A stretch of DNA of 64,000 nt from contig JAAUOU010000009.1 of assembly GCA_012034765.1 (NCBI GenBank), positions 1-64,000 on the forward strand, given 5' to 3'. The notes under the pieces were generated by a model. The model did not search any database. It was not told the DNA's origin and worked only from the letters and a program-made list of their open reading frames with translations. This DNA comes from Pleurocapsaceae cyanobacterium CSU_1_1 (lineage in GTDB: Bacteria > Cyanobacteriota > Cyanobacteriia > Cyanobacteriales > Xenococcaceae). This document shows, piece after piece, positions 46,883 to 56,546 of the stretch; position 1 is the first letter of the stretch, and the number at the start of each line of letters is the position of its first letter. A program made the translations under genes and the position numbers.

Positions 46883-48066
46883 ATGAACTTAGAAAAAGTT
46901 GTAAAGCAAAAAAAAGTTGTCCTGGCAACGGATGCTCCTTTTTGGGAAGGTAAAATGGGTAGCCATCAGCGAATCTTGGCAATAGTCAAGGAACTAAAAA
47001 ATCATTGTTCTTTGAAAATATTTTTCTTTGGGACTATCGGTTTACAAAGAAGAATTCAGATCCAAGAAGTTGGATTGGAAAATATGGTGGTTAGCTATAA
47101 AGACTTTGATCAACATCTCAATCCAGAAGAAGCTGGCTTACCAAAATTATCTTCTTTTGCTAACGTGCAGGGATTAAAAAAAAGGAGGCATAATGCTTTT
47201 TACACAACATTTGCTCAGTATCTTGCTGTGGCTCAACCAAATGTAGTGCTAATTGAGTATATATATCTTGCTTATTTACAGGATGCTATACCTAGCAATT
47301 GCTTGAAATTAATCGACACTCACGACGTATGTGTTTTCGCGAGTATCGTTTTTATCAGCATAAAATGCTCAATGCAATTTCTATGTCAGTTTCCTATCAA
47401 GAGGAACAGTTTATCTTAAATCATTTTGATGCAGTCATAGCAATTCAAAAGCACGAATATGGAATTCTCCGTAAAATGCTGCCTCACAAAGTGCTGCTAC
47501 TATGTCCTCATTCAGTAACATATGACAGTCAATATCAAAAATCAACTGAAATCAAAAATATTGGCTTTATCGGTGCTGATAACGAAGCTAATCGCAGTGG
47601 CTTAGATTGGTTTTTACAGCAGGTTTGGCCGATAGTTAAGCAACTAAATCTTAATCTATATATTTTTGGCAAGGTTGGAGATAGATTTCAACATCTTTGT
47701 GATGCTGATGAATCCATCAGAAACATGTCAGACAATTTAACTCAAGCAGAAATTTATTCGTTAGTAGACTGCATGATTAACCCAGTTTTTGTGGGAGGAG
47801 GATTAAAAATCAAAACCTTAGAAGCGCTGGCTTATGCTAAACCCCTCATCTCATCCCAAGAAGGTAGTGTTGGGATAGATAACCAAGATGAAAATGGCAT
47901 GATCGTTGCTCATAATCGTCTGGAATTTATTGAAGGTTTAATTAAATTAGTCAAACAGCCAAATCTTGCAGCCAAATTAATTCAGCAGGGTAAAAATACT
48001 ATCGAGCAACAGTTTTCACCTGAAAGTTGCTATCAACCGCTGATCGATTTAATTAGTTACTGCTAA
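46883..48066 (+). CDS. GT4-type glycosyltransferase, frameshifted
   Basis: The first frame begins VVLATDAPFWEGKMGSHQRI and reaches LKLIDTHDV; the second continues CFREYRFYQHKMLNAISMSV to the end, with IGFIGADNEANRSGLDWFLQ, LYIFGKVGD and MINPVFVGGGLKIKTLEALA, the sugar-nucleotide-binding part of a GT-B fold. The break is near 47329, where GTATG would be GTAATG (HDVMCFREYRF). The total of 1184 bases is one short of a whole number of codons. It sits in an operon with the TPR protein before it and a capsule-like transferase after. Confidence 0.75.
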
Positions 48067-48128
48067 TTTTCTCCAGACATCATCATCATTTATTTCTGTT
48101 CTATCTTTAGTTGTAACAATTTGAATTT

Positions 48129-49244
48129 ATGAAAACTAACTACAAACAAATAAAATTTACAGGAGACATTTTTCGAGTTAGTTATCACCAAAGACCTACT
48201 CAAGATGGAAATATTAAATGGTTATATCACGCTCTTAAAAATCCTTTACAGCTAGCAACTTCTTTACCTGTAGAAACAGAATTGTTTTCTAAACAAGATA
48301 TATCTTTAGTCAGCTCAGGCTATCGTATGATTGGTGAAGATATCTCAATGGAGGGATGGCCTAAACTTTTTTATCATAATGATTTTAGTGAAGAATTTTT
48401 GCAACAAGTTTGGTTAAACTTTAAAAACTCGATTGTTATTGCCTTTGAGTTACCAGAATTATTAAAATCTGCTTTAGATAGTTTAAATATTCCTTTTGTA
48501 GATATTATTATTCATCCTGTACGCTTTCTGGATGACCTTGTTTTTGGCATTAGAAGTAATAATCGTGAAATTTCCCAGCTATTACAGAATTATTTGATTC
48601 CTGAAGAATCTATTTTAATCCAAGCGGGGATTGTTATGGCATCGATGAACCGTTTAAAACGATTAGATATTACTGGTAAAGCAGCTCTTTTTGCGGGGCA
48701 AACAACAGATGATAAAGTTTTAATTGATGAGGGAAAATTTCACAAGGTTAGTAATTTCTTAGATAAATTCAGCGAAATTTCTAATTCATACGATACTTTA
48801 ATTATTAAATCTCATCCCTACAGCGCCGATCCCTTTGAAGCTATTTCAATTTCTCGCCTATTCAATAACTGTATAACAGTTACGGATAATTTTTATTATT
48901 TAATGTCTCACGAAAATATAGAGGCAGTATATAGTATTAGTTCCAGTACCTCAATTGAAGCTAGATATTTAGGTAAAGAAGGTTATCATCTTGCCAAATA
49001 TCCTTTTCGCTTTACCGAAGACTTTAATGAAGGGGAATTTCAACTAGGCTCTTTCTTTACTATTGACGATGCCATTTTCTCAGCAGATTTTTGGCGTACA
49101 ATTCTTGCACCTTTAGTAATAACTACTCCAATCACAGATGTCAAAATACCCAAAAAACCCAATAGAATTAGAACTTCTTTACGTAGCTTCTGGGGATTCA
49201 ATTTTGTAGATACAGATATAATTTGTCAAATATATAAACAGTAG
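48129..49244 (+). CDS. Putative polysaccharide/capsule transferase (KpsC/KpsS-like?)
   Basis: This 371-residue protein has no strong named motif. The last third has ILIQAGIVMASMNRLKRLDI, TGKAALFAGQTTDDKVLID, YDTLIIKSHPYSAD and ENIEAVYSISSSTSIEARYL GKEGYHL. A 'K-x-HP' turn followed by a 'SSSTSIEA-x-x-LGK' block is the pattern of capsule Kdo transferases of the KpsC/KpsS group and related GT-B enzymes. Complete CMP-Kdo genes follow three genes later. This is an inference from pattern and context; other sugar transferases are possible. Confidence 0.5.
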   Translation: MKTNYKQIKFTGDIFRVSYHQRPTQDGNIKWLYHALKNPLQLATSLPVETELFSKQDISLVSSGYRMIGEDISMEGWPKLFYHNDFSEEFLQQVWLNFKNSIVIAFELPELLKSALDSLNIPFVDIIIHPVRFLDDLVFGIRSNNREISQLLQNYLIPEESILIQAGIVMASMNRLKRLDITGKAALFAGQTTDDKVLIDEGKFHKVSNFLDKFSEISNSYDTLIIKSHPYSADPFEAISISRLFNNCITVTDNFYYLMSHENIEAVYSISSSTSIEARYLGKEGYHLAKYPFRFTEDFNEGEFQLGSFFTIDDAIFSADFWRTILAPLVITTPITDVKIPKKPNRIRTSLRSFWGFNFVDTDIICQIYKQ

Positions 49245-49351
49245 CATAAGCTATTCAAGATTTTTATTTGCTAATTTTTGGCGAATTACCAGCTATAAAA
49301 ATAAAGAAATATCTCATAGTTAAAATTGATAAAAAATTGAGGAAGTAACTC

Positions 49352-50053
49352 ATGACAAATAATGTAATAACCAAAATTAATACAAAACAATGTTACAACC
49401 ACGTAGTTAGTTTGGGATGCGCTTGCAACACTTCTTTGTACTTAAAAAAATTAGGATTAAAACTTTTTTCTCTTCCATATGACTGGATTTTTAGTAATTT
49501 AGATATGATTCAGCACACTATTGAAGATGACTTTGAATCTTTTTTAAATCCAGAATTAATCAATTCTAAGAAACCAAAACAAGCTGGACATAGTTATTAT
49601 CACAAAAGATTATTCAATCATCACAATCCTAAAGACAATCAGGATGATTACCATTACTATCAACGTTGTATAACTAGATTCAAAGAACTACTTGACTCTA
49701 GTGACAATAAATTATTTATCCATACTATATACCAAGAGCCAGAAAAATACCATCGACACTTTTTAGAATTTAATTCAGATTTCAAAAAAGTAAATTTTGA
49801 ACTTGAAGATGCGATAAAATTTAATTCTTTTTTAAGCAAGTTGACCACAAATTATACTTTTATAGTAATCATAGAAAATCCTAATCAACTAGAGTCTCAA
49901 GTTAGAAAGATTTTCGATGAAAATAATTTGATTGTTTATGTTCTTGATTGTTTGGGAGTATCTGCTGGAGAATTTTTAACTAATACGATAGATAATTCAA
50001 ATTATCAACAAATTATCACTCAATTTGACTATGATTTAAAACAAATTGCTTAA
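49352..50053 (+). CDS. DUF1796 putative papain-like cysteine peptidase
   Basis: This 233-residue protein opens with HVVSLGCACNTSLYLKKLGL, then KLFSLPYDWIFSNLDMIQHT and DFESFLN, the DUF1796 signature with a conserved Cys and the PYDWIF block. A YYHKRLFNHHNPKD segment may supply the histidine. The family is thought to be papain-like and is repeatedly found in capsule and sugar-polymer clusters, but its reaction is unknown. Neighbours are a likely capsule transferase and an acyltransferase. Confidence 0.75.
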   Translation: MTNNVITKINTKQCYNHVVSLGCACNTSLYLKKLGLKLFSLPYDWIFSNLDMIQHTIEDDFESFLNPELINSKKPKQAGHSYYHKRLFNHHNPKDNQDDYHYYQRCITRFKELLDSSDNKLFIHTIYQEPEKYHRHFLEFNSDFKKVNFELEDAIKFNSFLSKLTTNYTFIVIIENPNQLESQVRKIFDENNLIVYVLDCLGVSAGEFLTNTIDNSNYQQIITQFDYDLKQIA

Positions 50054-50099
50054 ATATAAGCAAATTCTTACAAGAAAAATTGTTTAGGAGCAATATCTT

Positions 50100-50927
50100 A
50101 TGAACTATCATCAGCTAAGTCAAGAAATATTCAATCTAATTGAAAGCAATTTTTCTAAATCAGATAGAAATACTTTTTTATCCCAATTAGATGCATATGA
50201 AATTATATGTGTTAAAAAGGATACCTCTTATGAGCAACAACTACCCAAAAATTTATCGATTAATAAGCTTCCTCAAGCAAACGAAGCCGTAAATTATATT
50301 ATTATCGGCAAAAACTATAATCCTTTTTTGAAAAAAACTGCTCTTGAATTTCATGGTTCTAACAATGTTTTCTTTGCAGCCAATAAAAGCAAAATTGGAG
50401 TCGGTGATATTAGGTTTTATGACTCAGAAGGCATGGTAATTCTTAATGAAAATAGTCGTCATAAAAATTGGTTCACAGTTTGGATGCATTCACCACGTTC
50501 TTGTGTTTATTGGGGTAAAGACTCAACATCTAGTGGAGTTACTTGTATCACCAATGATTCCAAAGGAATTTTTGTAGATGATGATTGTATGGTTGCAGCT
50601 AATACTTGGATTAGATGTTCAGATATGCACGATATATTCGATCTAGATTCCCGCGAAGTTATTAACAATGCCGCTGATGTTTTAATCGGCTCTCATGTTT
50701 GGATTGCTCAGCAATCATTAATACTCAAAGGAGCAAATATAAAATCGGGTTCAATTATAGGCGCTAGATCGCTAGTTACAGGTGAAATACCTTGTTTTTC
50801 TTTAGCCACTGGTTCACCAGCAAAAGTAATTAAACAAAATGTTTCTTGGCATAGAACTAAAGAGGAAAGTGAGCGGCAAGATGAATTAGCAAGATTGAAC
50901 AAATTGCTACCAATTCAGTGTTTTTAG
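50100..50927 (+). CDS. Left-handed beta-helix acyltransferase (WbbJ/CatB-like)
   Basis: This 275-residue protein has hexapeptide repeats from about residue 140 (GVTCITNDSKGIFVDDDCMV), a catalytic-type His in RCSDMHDIFDLDSREVINNA, and VLIGSHVWIAQQSLILKGAN with IIGARSLVTGEIPCFSLATG SPAKVI. This is the LbH fold of sugar O-acetyl or acyl transferases acting in the cytoplasm. In this cluster it probably decorates a capsule or LPS-like glycan. The first 90 residues are family-specific. Confidence 0.82.
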   Translation: MNYHQLSQEIFNLIESNFSKSDRNTFLSQLDAYEIICVKKDTSYEQQLPKNLSINKLPQANEAVNYIIIGKNYNPFLKKTALEFHGSNNVFFAANKSKIGVGDIRFYDSEGMVILNENSRHKNWFTVWMHSPRSCVYWGKDSTSSGVTCITNDSKGIFVDDDCMVAANTWIRCSDMHDIFDLDSREVINNAADVLIGSHVWIAQQSLILKGANIKSGSIIGARSLVTGEIPCFSLATGSPAKVIKQNVSWHRTKEESERQDELARLNKLLPIQCF

Positions 50928-51038
50928 CCTACCAACTTTTCATCCGTTACGAAAGAAAGCCTCCTAGTTATATTTCAATTCCAGCCAATATTCTTTGGTG
51001 TACTCCTTACTAAGTATTTCATCTATACGCTACTCAAA

Positions 51039-52030
51039 ATGTATACCGAACCAATTCAAACTTCTCCTGTTTCTCATATATATCAATTGCTTAAAATTGA
51101 AGCGTCTGCTATTAACAGAGCTTCTGAGCAGTTAGATCGAGAACAAGCAACTCAAAGTATTGAGCTATTAAATAACTGCCCTGGGAAAGTTATTATGACT
51201 GGGGTAGGCAAGTCGGGGATTGTGGCAAAAAAATTGCTGCTACTCTCACCAGCATTGGTACATTAGCAATTTATTTGCATCCTTGCGATGCGCTTCATGG
51301 TGATTTTGGGATCGTCACCAAAGAAGATGTTGTGATCATGCTGAGTAATAGTGGTGAGACTGATGAACTACTAACTATGATTCCTCATTTAAAACTGCGA
51401 TCGGTACCAATTATTGGCATCTTAGGTAATACTAAGTCAACTTTGGCTCTGCTTGCCGATACGGTTTTAGATGCTTCTGTCGATCGCGAAGCCTGTCCAT
51501 TAAATCTAGCTCCAACTACAAGTACTACTGTTGCTTTAGCTATTGGTGATGCTTTGGCGATGACTTTAGTACAGATGAAAGGTTTAACTCCCGAAGCTTT
51601 TGCCTTTAATCATCCTGCGGGAAGACTGGGGAAACGTCTTACCTTGAGGGTAGTAGATCTAATGCATGGCACTGGCTATCCTAAATTAACCCCTGAAGCC
51701 AAGTGGACTGAAGTAGTCTGTGCTTTGACTCAGGGAGGATTCGGTGCGGTCAATGTAGTGGATCGAGAAGAGCTATTACTGGGGATTATTACCGATGGTG
51801 ATTTGCGTCGGTGGATGATGAAAATTCAATCAACTGAATTAGATCACTTAACGGCAAAAGACATGATGACCAATAACCCAACGGTAGTTGCACCTGAAAC
51901 CTTAGCCTATGCTGCTTTGCAGCTTATGGAAAAACGTGAGTCACAAATTTCCGTGTTACCTGTTGTCGATCGCGAACAAAAAAGCCTTGGTTTAATTCGT
52001 CTACACGATATAGTGAGGAGTGGTTTGTAA
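51039..52030 (+). CDS. kdsD: Arabinose-5-phosphate isomerase KdsD/KpsF, frameshifted
   Basis: KdsD turns ribulose-5-phosphate into arabinose-5-phosphate, the first Kdo step. The SIS domain includes NNCPGKVIMTGVGKSGIVAK, then after the break ATLTSIGTLAIYLHPCDALH (one frame on), EDVVIMLSNSGETDELL and FNHPAGRLGKRLTLRVVDLM. Two CBS domains close the protein (GIITDGDLRRWM, ISVLPVVDREQKSLGLIRLH). The break is in the A7 run at 51227-51233; eight A would read VAKKIAATLTSIGTL. The total of 992 bases is one short of whole codons. It overlaps the kdsB ATG. Confidence 0.88.
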
Positions 52031-52793
52031 TGAAAATTCTGGCAGTAATTCCTGCACGTTATGATTCTCAAAGACTAGCGGGTAAAGTTTTAGCCTCGAT
52101 TGGTAATAAACCCATGGTGCAGTGGGTATATGAAGCAGCGGTAAGCTCTAGAGTATTTACCAAAGTTGTGGTGGCGACTGATAGTCAACTGGTTGCCGAT
52201 CGCGTCGAAGCTTTTGGTGGTGAAGTCGAACTAACAAGTTCTCAACATACTACAGGTACGGATCGCGTAGCCGAAGTAGCCACCAGATACCCTGAGTTTG
52301 CCGTAGTGGTCAATGTCCAAGGAGATCAACCTTTTGTAACTCCTGAGATGTTAAAGGAATTGGTCACACCATATCTAGAGGGTGAATTGCCTGAAATGAC
52401 TACCTTGGCTTGTCCTTTAGACCACGACACAGCATACAACGATCCTAATTCGGTCAAAGTAGTGTGTGGACAAAAACAACAGGCTCTTTACTTCTCGCGA
52501 TCGCCGATTCCTTTTATCGCAATCCTGTAAAAGTCCCAGTTTATCACCACCTAGGGCTATATGCCTTTCGCCAAGATTTCCTGGAAACATACACGCAACT
52601 TTCCTCTACACCGATCGAGCAGTGCGAAGGTTTAGAACAACTAAGAGTTCTCGAACATGGTTACACCATTCGAGTCTGTCAAACGGCAAAGGCTGTAGTG
52701 GAAGTCAACACTGCTGAAGATTTAATTAAAGCTCAAGAACTAATTTTGGAGACAAATACATTATGGTCAGAACTCAAATCACAGACAGTTTAG
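52030..52793 (+). CDS. kdsB: CMP-Kdo synthetase KdsB, frameshifted
   Basis: KdsB activates Kdo with CTP. It has [20 protein letters not shown], the metal-site [16 protein letters not shown] and, past the break, [40 protein letters not shown] and [11 protein letters not shown]. The T4 run at 52512-52515 should be T5 to give [14 protein letters not shown]. The total of 764 bases is one short of whole codons. The C-terminus overlaps the kdsA start by 31 bases. Confidence 0.9.
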
Positions 52794-53608
52794 CCGTTGG
52801 GGATCAGTGTCCTTTAACCTTGTTTGGTGGTCCTTGCGTAATCGAATCTGAAGAATTTACCCTCAAAATGGCAAGGGAAATCAAGAAAGTATGCGATCGC
52901 CTTAAGATTAACTTTGTCTTTAAATCGTCGTTTGACAAGGCAAATCGCACCTCGATCAATTCCTTTCGTGGCTATCCGATTGAAGAGGGTTTGAAAGTTC
53001 TGCAAAGGGTGAAAGACGAAATCGGTGTCCCGTTGGTGACTGATATTCATCTACCAGAACAAGCTGCGATCGCTGCTGAAGTTGTCGATGTGCTACAAAT
53101 TCCTGCCTTCTTGTGTCGTCAAACCGATCTTTTGGTTGCTGCTGCTGCTACAGGTAAAACGATCAATGTTAAAAAGGGTCAGTTTTTAGCGCCTTGGGAT
53201 ATGAAAAATGTGGTCACTAAATTAGAATCATGTGGCAACAATCGTATCCTGCTAACTGAACGCGGTACTAGCTTTGGCTATAACACTCTAGTGGTCGATT
53301 TTCGCTCTCTACCCCAGATGCGTGCTTTAGGTTATCCCGTAGTGTTTGACGCGACCCACAGTGTACAAATGCCTGGAGGACAGGGCAATACATCAGGAGG
53401 ACAAAGAGAATTTGTTCCTTACCTAGCTCGTGCTGCTGCTGCAATTGGTATGGATGCATTGTTTATGGAAATTCATGAAGATCCCGATCGCGCTTTGAGT
53501 GATGGCCCTAATATGATTTATCTGGCTAATTTAGAGAATGTTTTGCGCTCAATCGTCAACGTGCGTAATAGCCTTGAAGCCGATCTCCCTGTTCCAGCCT
53601 TAGTTTAA
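52763..53608 (+). CDS. kdsA: 3-deoxy-8-phosphooctulonate synthase KdsA
   Basis: KdsA joins arabinose-5-phosphate and phosphoenolpyruvate to make Kdo-8-phosphate. The 281-residue protein has [78 protein letters not shown] and [33 protein letters not shown]. It is the only gene of the Kdo set without a frame break. A clean terminator follows. Confidence 0.96.
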   Translation: MVRTQITDSLAVGDQCPLTLFGGPCVIESEEFTLKMAREIKKVCDRLKINFVFKSSFDKANRTSINSFRGYPIEEGLKVLQRVKDEIGVPLVTDIHLPEQAAIAAEVVDVLQIPAFLCRQTDLLVAAAATGKTINVKKGQFLAPWDMKNVVTKLESCGNNRILLTERGTSFGYNTLVVDFRSLPQMRALGYPVVFDATHSVQMPGGQGNTSGGQREFVPYLARAAAAIGMDALFMEIHEDPDRALSDGPNMIYLANLENVLRSIVNVRNSLEADLPVPALV

Positions 53609-53647
53609 TTCACTTGGATAAACTACGTTGTTCATTAACTAGTCTTT

Positions 53648-53700
53648 AGCTATAAGCTATCAGTTATCAGCTATTAAAACTGATGGCTTATAGCTTTTTT
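53648..53700 (+). terminator. Rho-independent terminator after kdsA
   Basis: AGCTATAAGC-T-ATCAGTT (53648-53665) pairs perfectly with AACTGAT-G-GCTTATAGCT (53678-53695), a 17-pair stem with one internal mismatch, followed by six T residues. It lies between kdsA and kdsC, so kdsC may have its own promoter or rely on read-through. Confidence 0.88.
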
Positions 53701-53763
53701 AGATAAACACTTGTCTGTTCATTGTTTAAGATTAGTCAAACTGATACATACAATAAATTGATC

Positions 53764-54275
53764 ATGATAGAAACTAAATTAAGATCTAACTTTGCTCAAG
53801 TTAAACTATTGGCTTTGGATGTGGATGGAGTATTAACTGATGGCGGACTTTACTATACGGAAAAAGGAGAAGTCTGTAAGAAATTTAATGTCAAAGATGG
53901 CAAAGGAATTAAGTTAATCATGCAGGCGGGAATAGAAGTGGCAATTATCAGTGCCAATGACTCTCCTGCTACTAACCACCGTGCGCAAAAATTAGGTATT
54001 ACTAATTGTTTTATTGGCGTAGTCGATAAAATGATCGTCCTGCAAAATCTTTGTCAGCAGCTTAATTTATCTTTATCTCAAGTAGCTTATATGGGTGACG
54101 ATCTCAATGATATACCTGTACTACAATCAGTTGGTGTGCCTCTCACCGTAGCCGATGCCATCCCCGAAAATAAAGCGATCGCGTTTATATTACAGAACAA
54201 TTAGGTGGTCAAGGTGCTGTCAGAGAAATCTGCAACCTATTGCTCAACTCAACTAACGCTACCCTGACTGTTTAA
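53764..54275 (+). CDS. kdsC: Kdo-8-phosphate phosphatase KdsC (HAD), frameshifted near its end
   Basis: KdsC removes phosphate from Kdo-8-phosphate. The HAD motifs are LALDVDGVLTDGGLYYTEKG, VAIISANDSPAT, a lysine in VVDKMIVLQNL and AYMGDDLNDIPVLQSVGVPL, then VADAIPENKAIAF. There the frame is lost at T3 (54184-54186); with four T it continues YITEQLGGQGAVREICNLLL, the conserved GGxGAVRE tail that closes the tetramer active site. It stops at TAA 54275. ATG 53764 (MIETKLRSNF) is the likely start. Confidence 0.9.
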
Positions 54276-54300
54276 TGATCTTAAGCCAAACTGAGGTTAG

Positions 54301-56430
54301 TTAATCAACTCCCTGAATCACTGGAGTAATTCCTTCATTTTCAAAAGGCTGCGGATTTCCTTGCCAATTAAAATCACTGATCTGCAAGCTAAAAGAACCG
54401 ATTTCTAAAACAGGATTGTAGCGCAGGATAATGTTGTGAGTACGGCGACTATACTCCAGAATATAGTCGCTACTAATCACATCGCGATCGCCCAAATCGA
54501 TTGATGTTTGATAGCCAACCCGAATTGGGCCATAAATTTGCTGAGTCAGATTAAGAGATAAAATTTGCCGATCTACTAAACGATCAAAGAGAAACGGGGA
54601 TTCATCACCACGAAGATTTTGGGAATAACTGAATTGAAACCCCGTATAATCGAGCCAGTTGCGGGAAAAATGACCGACTTGTCCTTCGATCCCAATCTTT
54701 CCTTCTAAAGATAGCTGAGAATCACTATTACTGTAGAAACTGCCGACTCCCGAAACCTGTGTAAACAGATTTAGATAGGGAACTATGGGAACAGGAGTAT
54801 AGCGTAATCCCTGCTCTTTAGTGCTGGGTAGCGCTTTGCCAGTCCACAAAGAGAACTTTTTATCGAGAAATGCCGCTCCTTGGTATCGAGTTAAATTAAT
54901 GCGATCGTTGGTTCGGTCTACTGCTAGTAAATCTGTTCGATCAGTATCGTCAGTAATGTTTTTGATCGATCCTTGAACATTAAGATTAACGCCAGTCTTT
55001 CCTAGAGCTATCTGTGGCGAAGTTATTACCCCGCCAATGCTCTCTCGAACAGTCTGAAAACCCAATGAGCCATTAAATAGGCGATCGCGATAATTGTATT
55101 CTAGAGCTATTTGATAGGGATTGTTGAGTTCACCGAGTCGATGCTGTAGCTCAATTTTGCTTCTTAAATTGTCTGCATAATTATCTAGCTCGATCCCAGC
55201 TAAGGAAAGATCACCCTTCAAAGTTGTTCTCGGACTAAAATCGCCTTGAATAGCGCTAGTTAAACCAAACACAGAGGGATCGACTAACCCTCCTTCATCT
55301 TCATCGCTAAAGTCAAACGTCGAGGGAAACAATGCCCTCTGTAAGAAATATTGCGGGGTAATGCTCCAGCTAAACTGCTCACCATTAAACAAGTTGAAGC
55401 TGCGCTCTAGATATAGCCCCCCACGCTCATCCCCATCAAAGGCAAAATTAAATAGTTCTGGTCTAAAAGCACGGCTATTAAAAGCAAACGCACTGACGAG
55501 AAGCGGAATTTTGAGACGATCATCAATCACTAATTTCGATTCAGTCGTAATCAGCTTGCCATCAGTAGATGACTGTTGAAAAGTAGCTGTTTTGGCTCTT
55601 AATTCCAATTCAGGTGGGGAAAAAGGATCGTTAGTCAGGCGAAGATTAGCCGCTGTCCAATTATTCCCTTCAAAGTCTAATCTATCTGCCTCAAACCGCA
55701 ATCGTTTAATCGTTGAACCACCAGTAATATTACTATTATCTCCCAAAAGGTCGATTCCTTGGCTGCCCAGATTGAACTCAATTCCCTCTGTGGCAGTAAC
55801 CTTCGTCAATGGTTGACTATTAATTAAGCGATCGCTTAAAGTTTGTTCGGCAACACTGCCTGATCTTAACCGCTGGTTCAAGTTCGTGTCTTGACTCAAA
55901 GTAGGCTGATAAATTTCTCCTCCCGCCGCCAAAACAGTCCCTCGATCTGCCACCAAATTATATTCAAATTTCTGCCCTCGCAAAACTTGTTCCCCTCGCT
56001 TGAGGACTACGTTGTCTTGCGCCATTGCCAGGCGATCATTTAAATTAATCTCTAGGCGATCGCTGGTCATGACAGATTGCGCAAAGCGCATCACCACATT
56101 CCCTTGAGCCGTTACTATTCCTTTTAACTGATCGTATTCTTGGCGATCGGCAATTACCTCAATTACCTCCACCTGTTCGATTGCAGCTCCAGATGGGGCA
56201 TCTTTGCTAGTAGGAATGATCAGCTTTTGGCGATCGCTTCTTGATTGGGTAATTAAATATTGAGAATAGTAAGTAGATTTGGGCGCAATCATGAAACTCT
56301 GGTTTGGTCGCAATTTATGCGGTAAATCAGCCGATTTTGCCACTTTGGGCAACTCCGCCGCCGATAAAGAGGACTGTAGCAAACACACCCATAAGATTAT
56401 GCCAATGTAACAGTGCAACAAACTAACCAT
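54301..56430 (-). CDS. DUF3769 LptD/OstA-like outer-membrane protein
   Basis: This 709-residue protein has a signal peptide (LLHCYIGIILWVCLLQSSLSAA). Residues about 85-180 form an OstA/LptA-like domain (VIADRQEYDQLKGIVTAQGN, AMAQDNVVLKRGEQVLRGQK). From about 330 to the end it is a beta-barrel of alternating aromatic strands with FNLFNGEQFSWSITPQYFLQ. That domain order is that of LptD, the LPS translocon; in cyanobacteria the family carries the DUF3769 label. It converges on kdsC with 25 bases between stops. LPS or glycolipid export is the likely job. Confidence 0.75.
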   Translation of the reverse strand: MVSLLHCYIGIILWVCLLQSSLSAAELPKVAKSADLPHKLRPNQSFMIAPKSTYYSQYLITQSRSDRQKLIIPTSKDAPSGAAIEQVEVIEVIADRQEYDQLKGIVTAQGNVVMRFAQSVMTSDRLEINLNDRLAMAQDNVVLKRGEQVLRGQKFEYNLVADRGTVLAAGGEIYQPTLSQDTNLNQRLRSGSVAEQTLSDRLINSQPLTKVTATEGIEFNLGSQGIDLLGDNSNITGGSTIKRLRFEADRLDFEGNNWTAANLRLTNDPFSPPELELRAKTATFQQSSTDGKLITTESKLVIDDRLKIPLLVSAFAFNSRAFRPELFNFAFDGDERGGLYLERSFNLFNGEQFSWSITPQYFLQRALFPSTFDFSDEDEGGLVDPSVFGLTSAIQGDFSPRTTLKGDLSLAGIELDNYADNLRSKIELQHRLGELNNPYQIALEYNYRDRLFNGSLGFQTVRESIGGVITSPQIALGKTGVNLNVQGSIKNITDDTDRTDLLAVDRTNDRINLTRYQGAAFLDKKFSLWTGKALPSTKEQGLRYTPVPIVPYLNLFTQVSGVGSFYSNSDSQLSLEGKIGIEGQVGHFSRNWLDYTGFQFSYSQNLRGDESPFLFDRLVDRQILSLNLTQQIYGPIRVGYQTSIDLGDRDVISSDYILEYSRRTHNIILRYNPVLEIGSFSLQISDFNWQGNPQPFENEGITPVIQGVD

Positions 56431-56546
56431 AAAGGGGTCTTGGCAACAACTCCGTAGTATAACTCTTTTAATTGGTAAATTAAGATACTACTTTGTTGAT
56501 CAATCCCTTGTCTGGTGACAGCGCTTTAGGAGCGATCGCTCTTAAA

